Assembly: GCA_023434535.1 (NCBI GenBank)
Contig: JAEYSR010000275.1
Location: forward strand, 1 to 8,768
Reading direction: 5' to 3'
From: Actinomycetes bacterium
GTDB taxonomy: Bacteria > Actinomycetota > Acidimicrobiia > Acidimicrobiales > Microtrichaceae
Length of the DNA stretch: 8,768 bases
Shown: piece by piece, positions 1-7,319 of the stretch
How the letters are laid out: every line of letters begins with the position of its first letter
How positions within the stretch are numbered: the first letter of the stretch is position 1
The notes under the pieces: model-generated
What the model was told of the DNA's origin: nothing
The model's input: the letters and a program-made list of their open reading frames with translations, nothing else
The model's database searches: none
Made by a program: the position numbers and the translations under genes

Positions 1-752
1 CCGGTCGCCTGCCGACCGCCGTCGGTGAGGTCGTGGCGCTGGACACAGCGGCCGACGAGGGCTTCGGACTGGGCGACCAGGTGACGGTGGAGCCCGGAGG
101 ACTGGTGCTGACCGTCGTCGGTCAGGCCGCCGAGATCGGGCTGCAGGCCTCCCCCACCCTCTTCGGCACCTACGAGACCTTCGAGAAGACCGTCGCCGCC
201 GCCAACCCGGACGCCCAGGGCGCCCTCCCCGCGGCGATCGCCGTCGCTCCCGCCGAGGGCGTGACCGACGCCGAACTGGTGCAGCGGATCGACGACCAGG
301 TCGGCGACGCCGAGGCGCTGACCCGCGCCGATGCCGCCGCTCTGACGCCGGGCGTCGAGCAGATCCAGCAGTCGTTCCGGCTGATCTTCCTGCTGTACGG
401 GCTGGTGATCCCCCTGGTGACCGGGCTGTTCTTCCTCATCCTGACCCTGCAGAAGGCCGGACCGCTCACGCTGCTCCGCGCCGTCGGCGTGACCGGAGGG
501 TCGCTCGTGAGGTCGCTGCTGCTCCAGGTGTCGATCGTGCTCGCGCTCGGCATCGCCGTCGGGATCGCTCTCTACACGCCCGTCTCCCAGCTCCGCCTCG
601 GCAGCATCCCGCTCACGTTCCAGACCGGTCCCGTCCTGTTCTGGGCCGTGCTGCTGTTCACGCTCGGGCTCCTCAGCGCGCTCGTGTCCGCCCGGCGCGT
701 CCTGCGGATCGATCCGATCGACGCGACCACCGGCGCCGGGGTGAGCGCATGA
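1..752 (+). CDS. FtsX-type ABC transporter permease, 5'-truncated
   Basis: The reading frame (first full codon at base 3) is open from the window edge and ends with TGA at 750-752, so the true start lies upstream; the GTG at 33 falls inside a conserved domain and is not a convincing start. About 250 codons are visible. The first part (GRLPTAVGEVVALD, then a GLGDQVTV stretch) looks like the end of a MacB-type extracytoplasmic domain. The rest is an FtsX domain with three hydrophobic segments, at about bases 378-450, 507-573 and 630-705, ending in a cytoplasmic RRVLRIDPIDAT tail. Such permeases do not form a conventional import channel; in known MacB/LolCE-like systems they couple ATP hydrolysis to extracytoplasmic work such as lipid, lipoprotein or peptide extrusion. 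It overlaps the next permease by 4 bases (ATGA). The substrate cannot be deduced. Confidence 0.9.
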   Translation, partial: GRLPTAVGEVVALDTAADEGFGLGDQVTVEPGGLVLTVVGQAAEIGLQASPTLFGTYETFEKTVAAANPDAQGALPAAIAVAPAEGVTDAELVQRIDDQVGDAEALTRADAAALTPGVEQIQQSFRLIFLLYGLVIPLVTGLFFLILTLQKAGPLTLLRAVGVTGGSLVRSLLLQVSIVLALGIAVGIALYTPVSQLRLGSIPLTFQTGPVLFWAVLLFTLGLLSALVSARRVLRIDPIDATTGAGVSA

Positions 753-1861
753 GCATCGCCGTCACCGAGCTGCGCCGCCGTCCCGGTCGCTTCGTCACCG
801 CCACGGTGATCCTGACGTTGCTCGCCACCCTCCTGCTGCTCCTCGGCGGTCTGCTCGACGGCCTCATCGCCGGCTCGACCGGCGCGCTCTCGTCGCAGCG
901 GGCCGACGTGGTCGTGTACTCCGCGGACGCCGAGCAGTCGTTCCCGCGCAGCCGCATCACCCCGGAGCAGCGCCGGACGATCGAGGACACCGACGGCGTC
1001 GGGGCCACCGGCGGCATCGGCGTGGTGCAGCTGGGCGCCCGGGTGCCGGGCAACGCCGAGCGGGACCTCGTCGCGGTCGCGCTCTTCGGCTACGAGCTGG
1101 CGCCCGACGGGGTCCCCGACCCACCCAAGGCCGGCACGGCGTACGCCGACCGGGTGCTCGAGGCCAGCGGCGTGCGGGTCGGCCAGACCCTGCAGCTCGG
1201 GCCGGCCCGGACCCCGGTCGAGATCGCGGGCTGGGTCGACGGCCTGGCCTACGCGGGCCAGGGCACCCTGTGGGCATCGACCGAGACGTGGAGGACGGCG
1301 ACCGCGGCCAACCGCCCCGACGCCCAGTTGGGGGCAGGTGACGTCCAGGCCCTCGTCGTCCGGGCCGACGGCGTCAGCCCGACCACCCTCGCGACCCGCA
1401 TCGACCGCGCCACCGACGACACGACGGAGTCCCTCGACCTCGCCGCCGCGGTCGAGGCGATCCCGGGCGTCAAGGAGCAGCGGTCGACGTTCAACCAGAT
1501 CATCGGCGTGACGGTGGTCATCGCCGTCGTGGTCGTCGCGCTGTTCTTCGCCCTCCTCACCGTCGAGCGGACCGCGCTCTACGGGGTGCTGAAGGCGATC
1601 GGCGCCACCTCCGGCCGTCTGTTCCGGGGCGTGGTGCTGCAGGCCGTGATCGTCGCCGCGGTCGCCGCCGCCATCGGCATCGCGATCGCCGGCGTCCTCG
1701 ACCTGCTCATCCCTGCGGGATCGATCCCGTTCACCCTCCAGCCGGCGCGGGTCGTCTCCAGCGTCGTGTTCCTCCTGGTCGCCGCCGTCGTCGGCTGCGC
1801 CTTCTCGCTCCGCCGGGTCTTGCGCATCGACCCGGCCTCCGCCATCGGGAGCTCCACATGA
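749..1861 (+). CDS. FtsX-type ABC transporter permease, complete
   Basis: A complete 370-residue permease that starts on the ATG overlapping the previous stop codon (ATGA), with a GGGGTGAG purine-rich stretch at 738-745 just upstream. The layout is typical of the MacB/LolC/DevC type: a short cytoplasmic N-terminus, a first membrane helix at about residues 15-40, a large extracytoplasmic domain at about 45-248, and three C-terminal helices at about 251-272, 290-320 and 333-355. It ends with RRVLRIDPASAIG, nearly the same tail as its upstream neighbour (RRVLRIDPIDAT), so the two are paralogues and may pair as a LolC/LolE-like heterodimer (inference). The stop codon overlaps the ATG of the ATPase gene by 4 bases, which implies translational coupling. 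The family is clear; the cargo is not. Confidence 0.93.
   Translation: MSIAVTELRRRPGRFVTATVILTLLATLLLLLGGLLDGLIAGSTGALSSQRADVVVYSADAEQSFPRSRITPEQRRTIEDTDGVGATGGIGVVQLGARVPGNAERDLVAVALFGYELAPDGVPDPPKAGTAYADRVLEASGVRVGQTLQLGPARTPVEIAGWVDGLAYAGQGTLWASTETWRTATAANRPDAQLGAGDVQALVVRADGVSPTTLATRIDRATDDTTESLDLAAAVEAIPGVKEQRSTFNQIIGVTVVIAVVVVALFFALLTVERTALYGVLKAIGATSGRLFRGVVLQAVIVAAVAAAIGIAIAGVLDLLIPAGSIPFTLQPARVVSSVVFLLVAAVVGCAFSLRRVLRIDPASAIGSST
1847..1851 (+). promoter_or_regulatory. Shine-Dalgarno site for the ABC ATPase gene
   Basis: GGGAG lies six bases before the ATG at 1858 and inside the end of the permease gene. It supports the 1858 start of the ATPase, which overlaps the upstream stop codon. 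Confidence 0.6.
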
Positions 1862-2562
1862 CCACGACCACGTCGCAGGACCGCACGACCGGACCGGCGC
1901 TGCAGCTCGACGGCGTCCGCAAGACCTACGAGGTCGGCGGCGAGGAGGTGGTCGCCCTCGACCACGCCTCGCTCACCCTGGACCAGGGCGAGATCGTCGC
2001 GCTGATCGGGCCGTCGGGGTCCGGCAAGACGACGCTGTGCTCGATCGCGGGCGGACTCCTCAGCCCGAGCGAGGGCTCGGTGGTGGTCAGCGGCGAGGAC
2101 ATCTCCTCCTACGGCTCCAAGCAGCTGTCCAAGTTCCGCCAGGACACCGTCGGGTTCGTCTTCCAGGCGGTCAACCTGGTCCCGTTCCTGACCGCCCGGG
2201 AGAACCTGCTTGTTGTCGACGAGATGGGTCGTCGGACCGGGAAGGCCGCCCGCGACCGCGCCGACCAGCTGCTCGCCGAGCTCGGCCTCGACGACAGGTC
2301 GAAGAACCTCCCGAGCCAGCTCTCCGGAGGTCAGCGCCAGCGGGTCGCCATCGGACGGGCGCTGATGAACGAACCGGACCTGGTGCTGTTCGACGAGCCC
2401 ACCTCCGCGCTCGACACGAAGATCGGCGAGCAGGTCATGGAGCTGATCCGCTCCGAGATGAAGGACCGGGGCACGGCGGCGATCATCGTGACCCACGACG
2501 AGCGCATCACCCACTTCGCCGACCGCACGGTGCACATCACCGACGGCGTCCTGGACGCCTGA
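1858..2562 (+). CDS. ABC transporter ATP-binding protein, LolD/MacB type
   Basis: A complete 234-residue nucleotide-binding subunit, the usual length for stand-alone LolD-like ATPases. All catalytic motifs are present: Walker A GPSGSGKT at residues 51-58, Q-loop Gln103, signature LSGGQ at 155-159, Walker B LVLFDE at 175-180 with catalytic Glu180, D-loop SALD at 183-186 and switch His213. The VNLVPFLTARENLLV segment after the Q-loop is typical of the branch that works with FtsX-type permeases. It should dimerise on the cytoplasmic face and power the two permeases encoded just upstream. The start is fixed by the ATGA overlap and the GGGAG site. The gene appears to be the last of the operon: a GC hairpin follows the stop codon within a few bases. 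Substrate unknown. Confidence 0.95.
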   Translation: MTTTTSQDRTTGPALQLDGVRKTYEVGGEEVVALDHASLTLDQGEIVALIGPSGSGKTTLCSIAGGLLSPSEGSVVVSGEDISSYGSKQLSKFRQDTVGFVFQAVNLVPFLTARENLLVVDEMGRRTGKAARDRADQLLAELGLDDRSKNLPSQLSGGQRQRVAIGRALMNEPDLVLFDEPTSALDTKIGEQVMELIRSEMKDRGTAAIIVTHDERITHFADRTVHITDGVLDA

Positions 2563-2567
2563 CTGCC

Positions 2568-2584
2568 CGCCCGCGCACCGGGCG
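2568..2584 (+). terminator. GC-rich hairpin after the ABC operon
   Basis: CGCCCG (2568-2573) and CGGGCG (2579-2584) form a perfect 6-bp stem with a 5-base loop, beginning 6 bases after the ATPase stop codon. No T-run follows, so it is at best a U-less terminator of the kind proposed in actinobacteria, or an mRNA 3'-end stabiliser. In DNA this GC-rich a stem of this size can also occur by chance. Confidence 0.35.
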
Positions 2585-2650
2585 AGCCCCATCGGCGAGG
2601 AATCGCGACCGCGAGGCATCCGATCGGCGCTCCGCGACGAACCACTTGAC

Positions 2651-3724
2651 GTGGAAGCAGAGCGAACGGTCGACCATCGGTCCCGCCGACGGACCCCCCA
2701 CCGAGCGGAGGGTCGACCTCCGGGTCCCCACCAGGCGGACCACTCCCGGACCGACGTCATCCGGCGTCGCGCCGCGAGCGTGGGATCGGTGGCCGCCCTG
2801 GCCGTCGTCGGCACGGCCGTCCTCCTCCCGCTGCTGGCGACGCTGGCCGTCGTCGACCTGGTCCGGCTGAAGTGGCGGCTCCCCCTGGCCCGCTTGGCGG
2901 CGTTCGGCTGGTGCTGGGCCTGGCTGGAGACGCTCGGGGTGGCGGCGGCCGCCGGTCTGTGGCTGACCGGGAGGCGGTCCGACCTCGACGCCCACTACCG
3001 CCTCCAGCGCTGGTGGGCCGATCGGCTCCTCGGCGCGCTGCGGGTCACGTGCGGCGTGACCATCCACGTCGACGGCGTCGAGGCCCTGACCCCCGGGCCG
3101 ACCGTCCTGCTCGTGCGCCACGCCAGCCTCGTCGACTCGCTCCTCACGGCCTGGGCCGTGACCGAGCACGCCCGCTTGCACCCGCGAGTCGTCCTCAAGC
3201 ACGAGCTCCTCGCCGACCCCTGCCTGGACGTCGTCGGCAACCGCCTCCCCAACTGCTTCATCGACCGCGGAGCGGACGACACCACGCCGGCGCTGCAGGC
3301 GATCAAGGCTCTCGGCGCCACCATGGACGACCGCTCCGTCGCGATCATCTTCCCCGAAGGCACCCGGTCCAACGCGGCCAAGCGGGCCCGGGCCCTGGAG
3401 CGCATCGCCGAGGTCGACCCCGAGCGGGCTCACCGGGTCGAGGGCCTGCGGCACCTGCTGCCGCCCCGGCCGTCGGGCACTGCGGCGCTGCTGCGCGGCG
3501 CCCGACCGCTGGGGGCGTCGGTGGTCGTGGGCTGGCACGTCGGCTTCGACGGCCTCGACACGTTCCGCGGGATCCTGGCGGCCCTCGCCCGGCCCCGGAC
3601 GCCGGTCCGGATGGGATTCGAGCGGGTGGAGGGCCCCGTCGACCTCGACGGTCCCGGGTTCGAGCGCTGGCTCGACGACCTCTGGATCGAGCTCGACCGC
3701 CAGGTGCGGGCCCAGCTGCTCTGA
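2651..3724 (+). CDS. PlsC-type 1-acylglycerol-3-phosphate acyltransferase-like protein
   Basis: The protein is up to 357 residues long and belongs to the lysophospholipid acyltransferase (PlsC/LPLAT) superfamily. The catalytic HX4D motif is HASLVD (His157-Asp162, numbered from the GTG at 2651). The acceptor-binding region is NRLPNCFIDRG, and the FPEGTRS motif is at 234-240. A hydrophobic N-terminal segment (about residues 46-70) and a second one (about 78-105) suggest membrane anchoring. Family members transfer an acyl chain to a lysophospholipid or lysophosphatidic acid at the inner face of the membrane; the exact acceptor is not predictable. The start is uncertain: the GTG at 2651 has no visible Shine-Dalgarno site and gives about 40 Arg/His/Pro-rich residues before the first helix. 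In-frame GTGs at 2780 and 2789 would begin directly at the helix and look more natural. It is convergent with the next gene. Confidence 0.85.
   Translation: MEAERTVDHRSRRRTPHRAEGRPPGPHQADHSRTDVIRRRAASVGSVAALAVVGTAVLLPLLATLAVVDLVRLKWRLPLARLAAFGWCWAWLETLGVAAAAGLWLTGRRSDLDAHYRLQRWWADRLLGALRVTCGVTIHVDGVEALTPGPTVLLVRHASLVDSLLTAWAVTEHARLHPRVVLKHELLADPCLDVVGNRLPNCFIDRGADDTTPALQAIKALGATMDDRSVAIIFPEGTRSNAAKRARALERIAEVDPERAHRVEGLRHLLPPRPSGTAALLRGARPLGASVVVGWHVGFDGLDTFRGILAALARPRTPVRMGFERVEGPVDLDGPGFERWLDDLWIELDRQVRAQLL
2706..2722 (+). repeat. Inverted repeat between the ABC operon and the acyltransferase core
   Basis: CGGAGG (2706-2711) and CCTCCG (2717-2722) form a perfect 6-bp stem with a GTCGA loop. 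It lies inside the acyltransferase frame if the GTG at 2651 is used, but in the 5' leader if the start is at 2780 or 2789. Role unknown; it may be only a composition effect. Confidence 0.3.
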
Positions 3725-3725
3725 T

Positions 3726-3748
3726 CCGGGGCCGGCTCGACCCCGGCC
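3726..3748. terminator. Probable bidirectional hairpin between convergent genes
   Basis: The 37-base gap between two convergent stop codons holds overlapping GC stems: CCGGGG (3726-3731) with CCCCGG (3741-3746), or GGCCGG (3730-3735) with CCGGCC (3743-3748). The position suits a shared terminator for the acyltransferase and the flavoprotein. There is no T-run on either strand, so factor-independent termination is not assured. Confidence 0.45.
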
Positions 3749-3761
3749 GGGTGCGGTGGGC

Positions 3762-5438
3762 TCAGATCGTCTCGAGGTACGCGTGGACGAGAGGGACCAC
3801 GGACGAGCCCTCGCCGGTCGCGGCGGCGACGCGCTTCATCGAGCCGGATCGGACGTCGCCCACGGCGAAGATCCCGGGGATCGACGTGGCCAGGCTCTCG
3901 GGCGGCAGGCCGTCGACCCAGCGCTCCGCCGGCACGTCACGACCGGTGAGCACGAAGCCCCTGCCGTCGAGGTCCAGACCCGGCGGCAGCCACTCGCAGT
4001 GCGGGTCGGCGCCGAGGAGGAGGAACAGGCCCTCGCACGCCCGGCGGGCCACCTCGCCGGTGTTCGAGTCGCGCAGGTCCAGCCACGCCAGGCGACCCGG
4101 TCCGCCGCCGTCGACGACCGTGCAGCACGTGCGCAGCTCGATGCGGTCGTTCGCCTCGATCTCGTCGATGAGGTACCTCGACATCGTGGCCGCCAGGCCG
4201 TCGCGCCGCACGACGATCGTGACGGTGCGGGCGAAGCGGGCCAGGTGCAACGCGGCCTGACCGGCCGAGTTGCCCCCGCCCACGACCACGACGTCCGCCC
4301 CGTCCATCTCCCGGGCCGCCGTCATGGCGCTGCCGTAGTAGACGCCGCGCCCCGTCAAGGCCTCGAGGTCGGCGATGCCGAGCTTGCGGTAGGCGGCACC
4401 CGAGGCGATCACGACCGCCCGGGCCCGCAGGTCCCCGCCGGCGGTGTGCACCACGTGGGGTCGCTCCCCCGTCGACGGCGTCAGCCCCGTCGCGTCCCAC
4501 CCGGCGATGAACCGCGTGCCGAAGCGGGTGGCCTGCAGCCGGGCCCGCTGGGCGAGGCGCATGCCCGAGATGCCCCGTGGGAAGCCCAGGTAGTTGCGGA
4601 TCATCGAGCTCATGCCGGCCTGGCCACCGATCGCCTCGGCCTCGAGCACCACGGACGTCAGCCCCTCGGACGCGCCGTACACCGCGGCGGCGAGCCCCGC
4701 CGGGCCCGCACCGACGATGCAGAGGTCGAAGACCGTGTCCTCGTCGATCTCGTCGGGCCGCCCGTAGAACGCCGAGGCGACCTCTCGCACCGATGTGACC
4801 GGGATCAGCCCGCGGGACAGGACGTCGACCAACGGGAGCGCCGGAGGGCCGCCGTACTCCGCGATGATCGCCCGACCCGTGTCGGAGTCGGGCGGGTGGA
4901 CCCGGAAGGGCATGCCGATGCGGACGAGCAGGTCCCGGATCCCGCCGATCAGGGCGTCGTCGGGATCGCCGACGACCCGCACCGCCTCCACCTCGGGATC
5001 GGCGACCGTCGATCCCCAGTCCGACAGCAGCTCGGTGATCGCCGTGTGGAACTCCTCGTCACGGACGCCCCGGGGCACCAGGAGGAGTGCGTCGAGCCGG
5101 CCTCTCGCCTGAGCAGCCCGCAGGTCGTCGCTGTCGGAGATGAACCGCGGGAAGGGGACGACGACGAGCATCCGGGCCGTGGGGACGACGTCCCGGCACG
5201 CCCGCAGCGTGGCGAGGATGCCGCCGTCGGCCTCCTCCGGATCGATCGTCGACCACAGCGACGAGTCCGTGACCACCAGCGCGAGGTGCGCCCCCGAGTC
5301 GTGGACCTCCTGGACGGCCGGAGCCGCCTCGGCGGCCGAGCGGACCGACCGGACGTCGTAGTCGCTCCCGTACCGGGCGAACTCGCGGCCCAGCAGATCG
5401 GCGTTGGCGTCGGAGACCACGAGGATGACCGGATCCAT
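3762..5438 (-). CDS. Thioredoxin-reductase-fold flavoprotein with degenerate receiver-like N-terminus, no CxxC
   Basis: A 558-residue protein in three parts. Residues 1-140 look like a receiver domain: Asp10 and Asp58 fit one of the acidic pocket residues and the phospho-acceptor, but the usual Lys-Pro is Val121-Pro122. Residues about 153-224 resemble a glutaredoxin-like fold with no cysteine. Residues 237-558 form an FAD/NAD(P)H oxidoreductase: GAGPAG at 243-248, GGQA at 271-274, NYLGFP at 282-287, second nucleotide site GGGNSAGQ at 387-394, and VGD near the C-terminus (526-528). Where thioredoxin reductase has YCATC, this protein has YGSAM (368-372), and its six cysteines (81, 240, 438, 439, 468, 481) include no CxxC. 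The family is usually named 'fused response regulator/thioredoxin reductase', but disulfide reduction of thioredoxin is unlikely. The ATG lies 25 bases after the SulP stop codon, so co-transcription is probable. Electron acceptor unknown. Confidence 0.88.
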   Translation of the reverse strand: MDPVILVVSDANADLLGREFARYGSDYDVRSVRSAAEAAPAVQEVHDSGAHLALVVTDSSLWSTIDPEEADGGILATLRACRDVVPTARMLVVVPFPRFISDSDDLRAAQARGRLDALLLVPRGVRDEEFHTAITELLSDWGSTVADPEVEAVRVVGDPDDALIGGIRDLLVRIGMPFRVHPPDSDTGRAIIAEYGGPPALPLVDVLSRGLIPVTSVREVASAFYGRPDEIDEDTVFDLCIVGAGPAGLAAAVYGASEGLTSVVLEAEAIGGQAGMSSMIRNYLGFPRGISGMRLAQRARLQATRFGTRFIAGWDATGLTPSTGERPHVVHTAGGDLRARAVVIASGAAYRKLGIADLEALTGRGVYYGSAMTAAREMDGADVVVVGGGNSAGQAALHLARFARTVTIVVRRDGLAATMSRYLIDEIEANDRIELRTCCTVVDGGGPGRLAWLDLRDSNTGEVARRACEGLFLLLGADPHCEWLPPGLDLDGRGFVLTGRDVPAERWVDGLPPESLATSIPGIFAVGDVRSGSMKRVAAATGEGSSVVPLVHAYLETI

Positions 5439-5444
5439 CGGACA

Positions 5445-5450
5445 AGTATC
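5445..5450 (-). promoter_or_regulatory. Possible -10 element giving a leaderless flavoprotein mRNA
   Basis: On the minus strand GATACT matches TATAAT at four of six positions and ends six bases before the ATG (5438), so transcription would begin at or next to the start codon. No Shine-Dalgarno site and no -35 box are visible. Leaderless mRNAs are common in actinobacteria. This could be an internal promoter within the SulP-flavoprotein unit. Confidence 0.25.
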
Positions 5451-5463
5451 GCGGAGCGGCGGA

Positions 5464-7152
5464 TCAGCCCTCGCCGTCGCGCCGCTCCTCCGCGAGCACG
5501 CGGACGGCCTCGTCGATGCTCGGGAAGAAGTGCTCCTGGTCCAGCGTCGACTCGAGCTCGTAGCGGACGATGAGGTCGCGCAGTCGATCGCGCAGCTCGA
5601 CGAAGGCCAGGTGGACGCCGGCGGCGTTGAGCTCCTCGTCGAGGTCCTTGAGCACGTCGGCCGCGGTGACGTCGATGTCGGTGATCGCCTCGCACTGGAG
5701 GACGACGTAGGACGGCGACCGTTCGCGCACGATGCGTCGCACCTGGTTGCGGAACTGACCGGCGTTGGCGAAGAACAGCGGCGCCTCCCACCGGTAGACG
5801 ACGATGCCGGGCACCTGGTCGCCCTCGGGGTGGACGTCGACGCTGTGCCACCCGCCGAGGGAGGGCACCGAGGCCAGAACCGCGCCGTGGGGCCACCAGC
5901 TGCGCCGGAAGAACAGGAGGATCGCCAGCACGATGGCCACGACGATGCCCTGGAGGACGCCGAGGAAGATCACTCCCCCGGTGGCGACGAGGCTGATCAC
6001 CAGCGACGACCGGCGCAGACGGGCGAACCGCATCACCGCACCGACGTCGGCCAGCGACAGTGCCGCGGCGATCACCACGGCGGCGAGCGCCGCCTGGGGC
6101 AGGTCGGCCAGGAGCCCGTTGAGCACCAGCAGGAGGAGCGCGACCAGGCCGGCGCCGACCAGTCCCGTGGCCTGGGTCCGGGCGCCGGCCTGATCGGCGA
6201 CCGCCGAGCGGGATCCGCTGACCGACACGGCGAAGCCCTGGAACAGGCCGGCGGCCAGGTTGGACGTGCCGACGCCGATCATCTCCGCGTCCGCGTCGAC
6301 CTCGTCGCCACGGCGGGCGGCGAAGCTCGACGCGGTGGCGATCGTGTCGGTGAGCGACACCATCGTGATTCCGACGGCGCCGACCAGCAGAGCGACGGCG
6401 TCCGACGCATCGGTCCACGGGAGCGACGGGGTGGGGAACCCCTTCGGGAGCGTGCCCACGGTGGCCACGCCGTCGGCGGCCAGATCGAGCACAGCAGAGG
6501 CGATCGTGACCCCGATGACCGCGACCAGGACCGCGGGGACCTTGGTGGTGAGGCGCGGCAGGACCAGCAGGACCACGAGCACCGCGACACCGGTGACGAG
6601 CGTGGCCCGGTTCCGGCCGTCGAGCCCCTCGACGAACGCACGGAGCTCGTCGACGAAGCCGTCGGCATCGGTGGAGAATCCGAACAGCTTGGGCAGCTGC
6701 CCCACGATGATCGTGATGGCCAGGCCGTTGAGGTAGCCGACCCGCACCTCGCTGGACAGCAGGTCGGCCACGAAGCCGAGCTTGGCGAGCCCGAGACCGA
6801 TCTCGATCAGCCCGACGAGCACGGCCAGCATGCCGGCCAGGGCGATCGCGCTCCCCGGGTCCCCGGCCACGATCAGCGGTGTGATCGACGCGAGGATCAG
6901 CGGCGAGACCGACGAGTCGGGCCCGAGGACGAGCACCTTCGACGGGCCGAACACGGCGTACGCCACCAGGCAGGCGATCGTCGTGTAGAGGCCGGTGACC
7001 GGCGGCAGTCCGGCCAGCTCGGCATAGGCCATCCCCTGCGGCACCAGGATCGCCGCCAGGACGACGCCTGCGATAAGGTCGAAGCGGAGCCAGCTCCGCT
7101 CGTAGTGCCGCAGGGTCACCAGCCCGGGCGTCCACCTCTGCAAGCCCTCCAC
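5464..7152 (-). CDS. SulP-family anion transporter with STAS domain
   Basis: A 562-residue inner-membrane transporter read from the GTG at 7152. The frame stays open further upstream, but those codons are Arg/Pro/Ser-rich and unlike SulP, whereas EGLQRWTPGLVTLRHYERSWLRFDLIAGVV is a normal SulP N-terminus. The SulP signature is PQGMAYAELAGLPPVTGLY at residues 38-56, followed by FGPSKVLVLGPDSSVSPLI. A series of hydrophobic helices runs to about residue 425. The C-terminal cytoplasmic STAS domain is at about 444-555, with DVTA (494-497) where anti-sigma antagonists have DSSG. Members carry sulfate, bicarbonate, chloride or dicarboxylates, usually by proton or sodium symport or by exchange; the substrate cannot be read from sequence alone. 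No carbonic anhydrase or sulfate-assimilation gene is present in this window. The gene appears to be the first of a two-gene unit with the flavoprotein and is divergent from the helicase. Confidence 0.93.
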   Translation of the reverse strand: MEGLQRWTPGLVTLRHYERSWLRFDLIAGVVLAAILVPQGMAYAELAGLPPVTGLYTTIACLVAYAVFGPSKVLVLGPDSSVSPLILASITPLIVAGDPGSAIALAGMLAVLVGLIEIGLGLAKLGFVADLLSSEVRVGYLNGLAITIIVGQLPKLFGFSTDADGFVDELRAFVEGLDGRNRATLVTGVAVLVVLLVLPRLTTKVPAVLVAVIGVTIASAVLDLAADGVATVGTLPKGFPTPSLPWTDASDAVALLVGAVGITMVSLTDTIATASSFAARRGDEVDADAEMIGVGTSNLAAGLFQGFAVSVSGSRSAVADQAGARTQATGLVGAGLVALLLLVLNGLLADLPQAALAAVVIAAALSLADVGAVMRFARLRRSSLVISLVATGGVIFLGVLQGIVVAIVLAILLFFRRSWWPHGAVLASVPSLGGWHSVDVHPEGDQVPGIVVYRWEAPLFFANAGQFRNQVRRIVRERSPSYVVLQCEAITDIDVTAADVLKDLDEELNAAGVHLAFVELRDRLRDLIVRYELESTLDQEHFFPSIDEAVRVLAEERRDGEG

Positions 7153-7159
7153 GCCCGAC

Positions 7160-7165
7160 GTTCTA
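7160..7165 (-). promoter_or_regulatory. Possible -10 element before the SulP gene
   Basis: On the minus strand TAGAAC matches TATAAT at four of six positions and ends seven bases before the GTG at 7152. As with the flavoprotein gene, no Shine-Dalgarno site is visible, so a leaderless transcript is possible. No -35 box is recognisable and the evidence is weak. Confidence 0.2.
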
Positions 7166-7280
7166 CCGGACCGTCGGCGGAGCCCGGGTGGTCCAGGGGC
7201 GACCCGACTCCACCCCGGCTTGCCCCGGGGGTCGATCCGGGCGATGCTGGGCGGGCCCGCCGTCGCGGCGGAGCACACGT

Positions 7281-7304
7281 GACCGGTCATCGACTGGATC
7301 GGTC
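7281..7304 (+). repeat. Hairpin in the divergent intergenic region
   Basis: GACCGGTC (7281-7288) pairs with GATCGGTC (7297-7304) over eight base pairs, one of them G-U, with an 8-base loop. It lies upstream of the larger helicase leader hairpin and could be part of the same structured leader, or an operator for the divergent SulP and helicase genes. Function unproven. Confidence 0.3.
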
Positions 7305-7319
7305 GTCTCGGTGTTGCAG

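Noticed and set aside
2646..2674. TTGACG at 2646-2651 as a -35 box for the acyltransferase
   Set aside because: No acceptable -10 hexamer is found 16-19 bases downstream.
3756..5573. 605-codon open frame on the + strand opposite the flavoprotein
   Set aside because: Low-complexity antisense product; the minus strand has intact FAD and NAD(P)H motifs here.
4949..7135. 728-codon open frame on the - strand overlapping SulP and the flavoprotein
   Set aside because: Shifted frame of two well-supported genes, with an Arg/Gly/Pro-rich product showing no recognisable motif.
7251..7271. GCGGGCCCGC palindrome and a CCGCC/GGCGG stem in the intergenic region
   Set aside because: Short, pure-GC repeats of this kind are expected by chance at this base composition; no further support seen.
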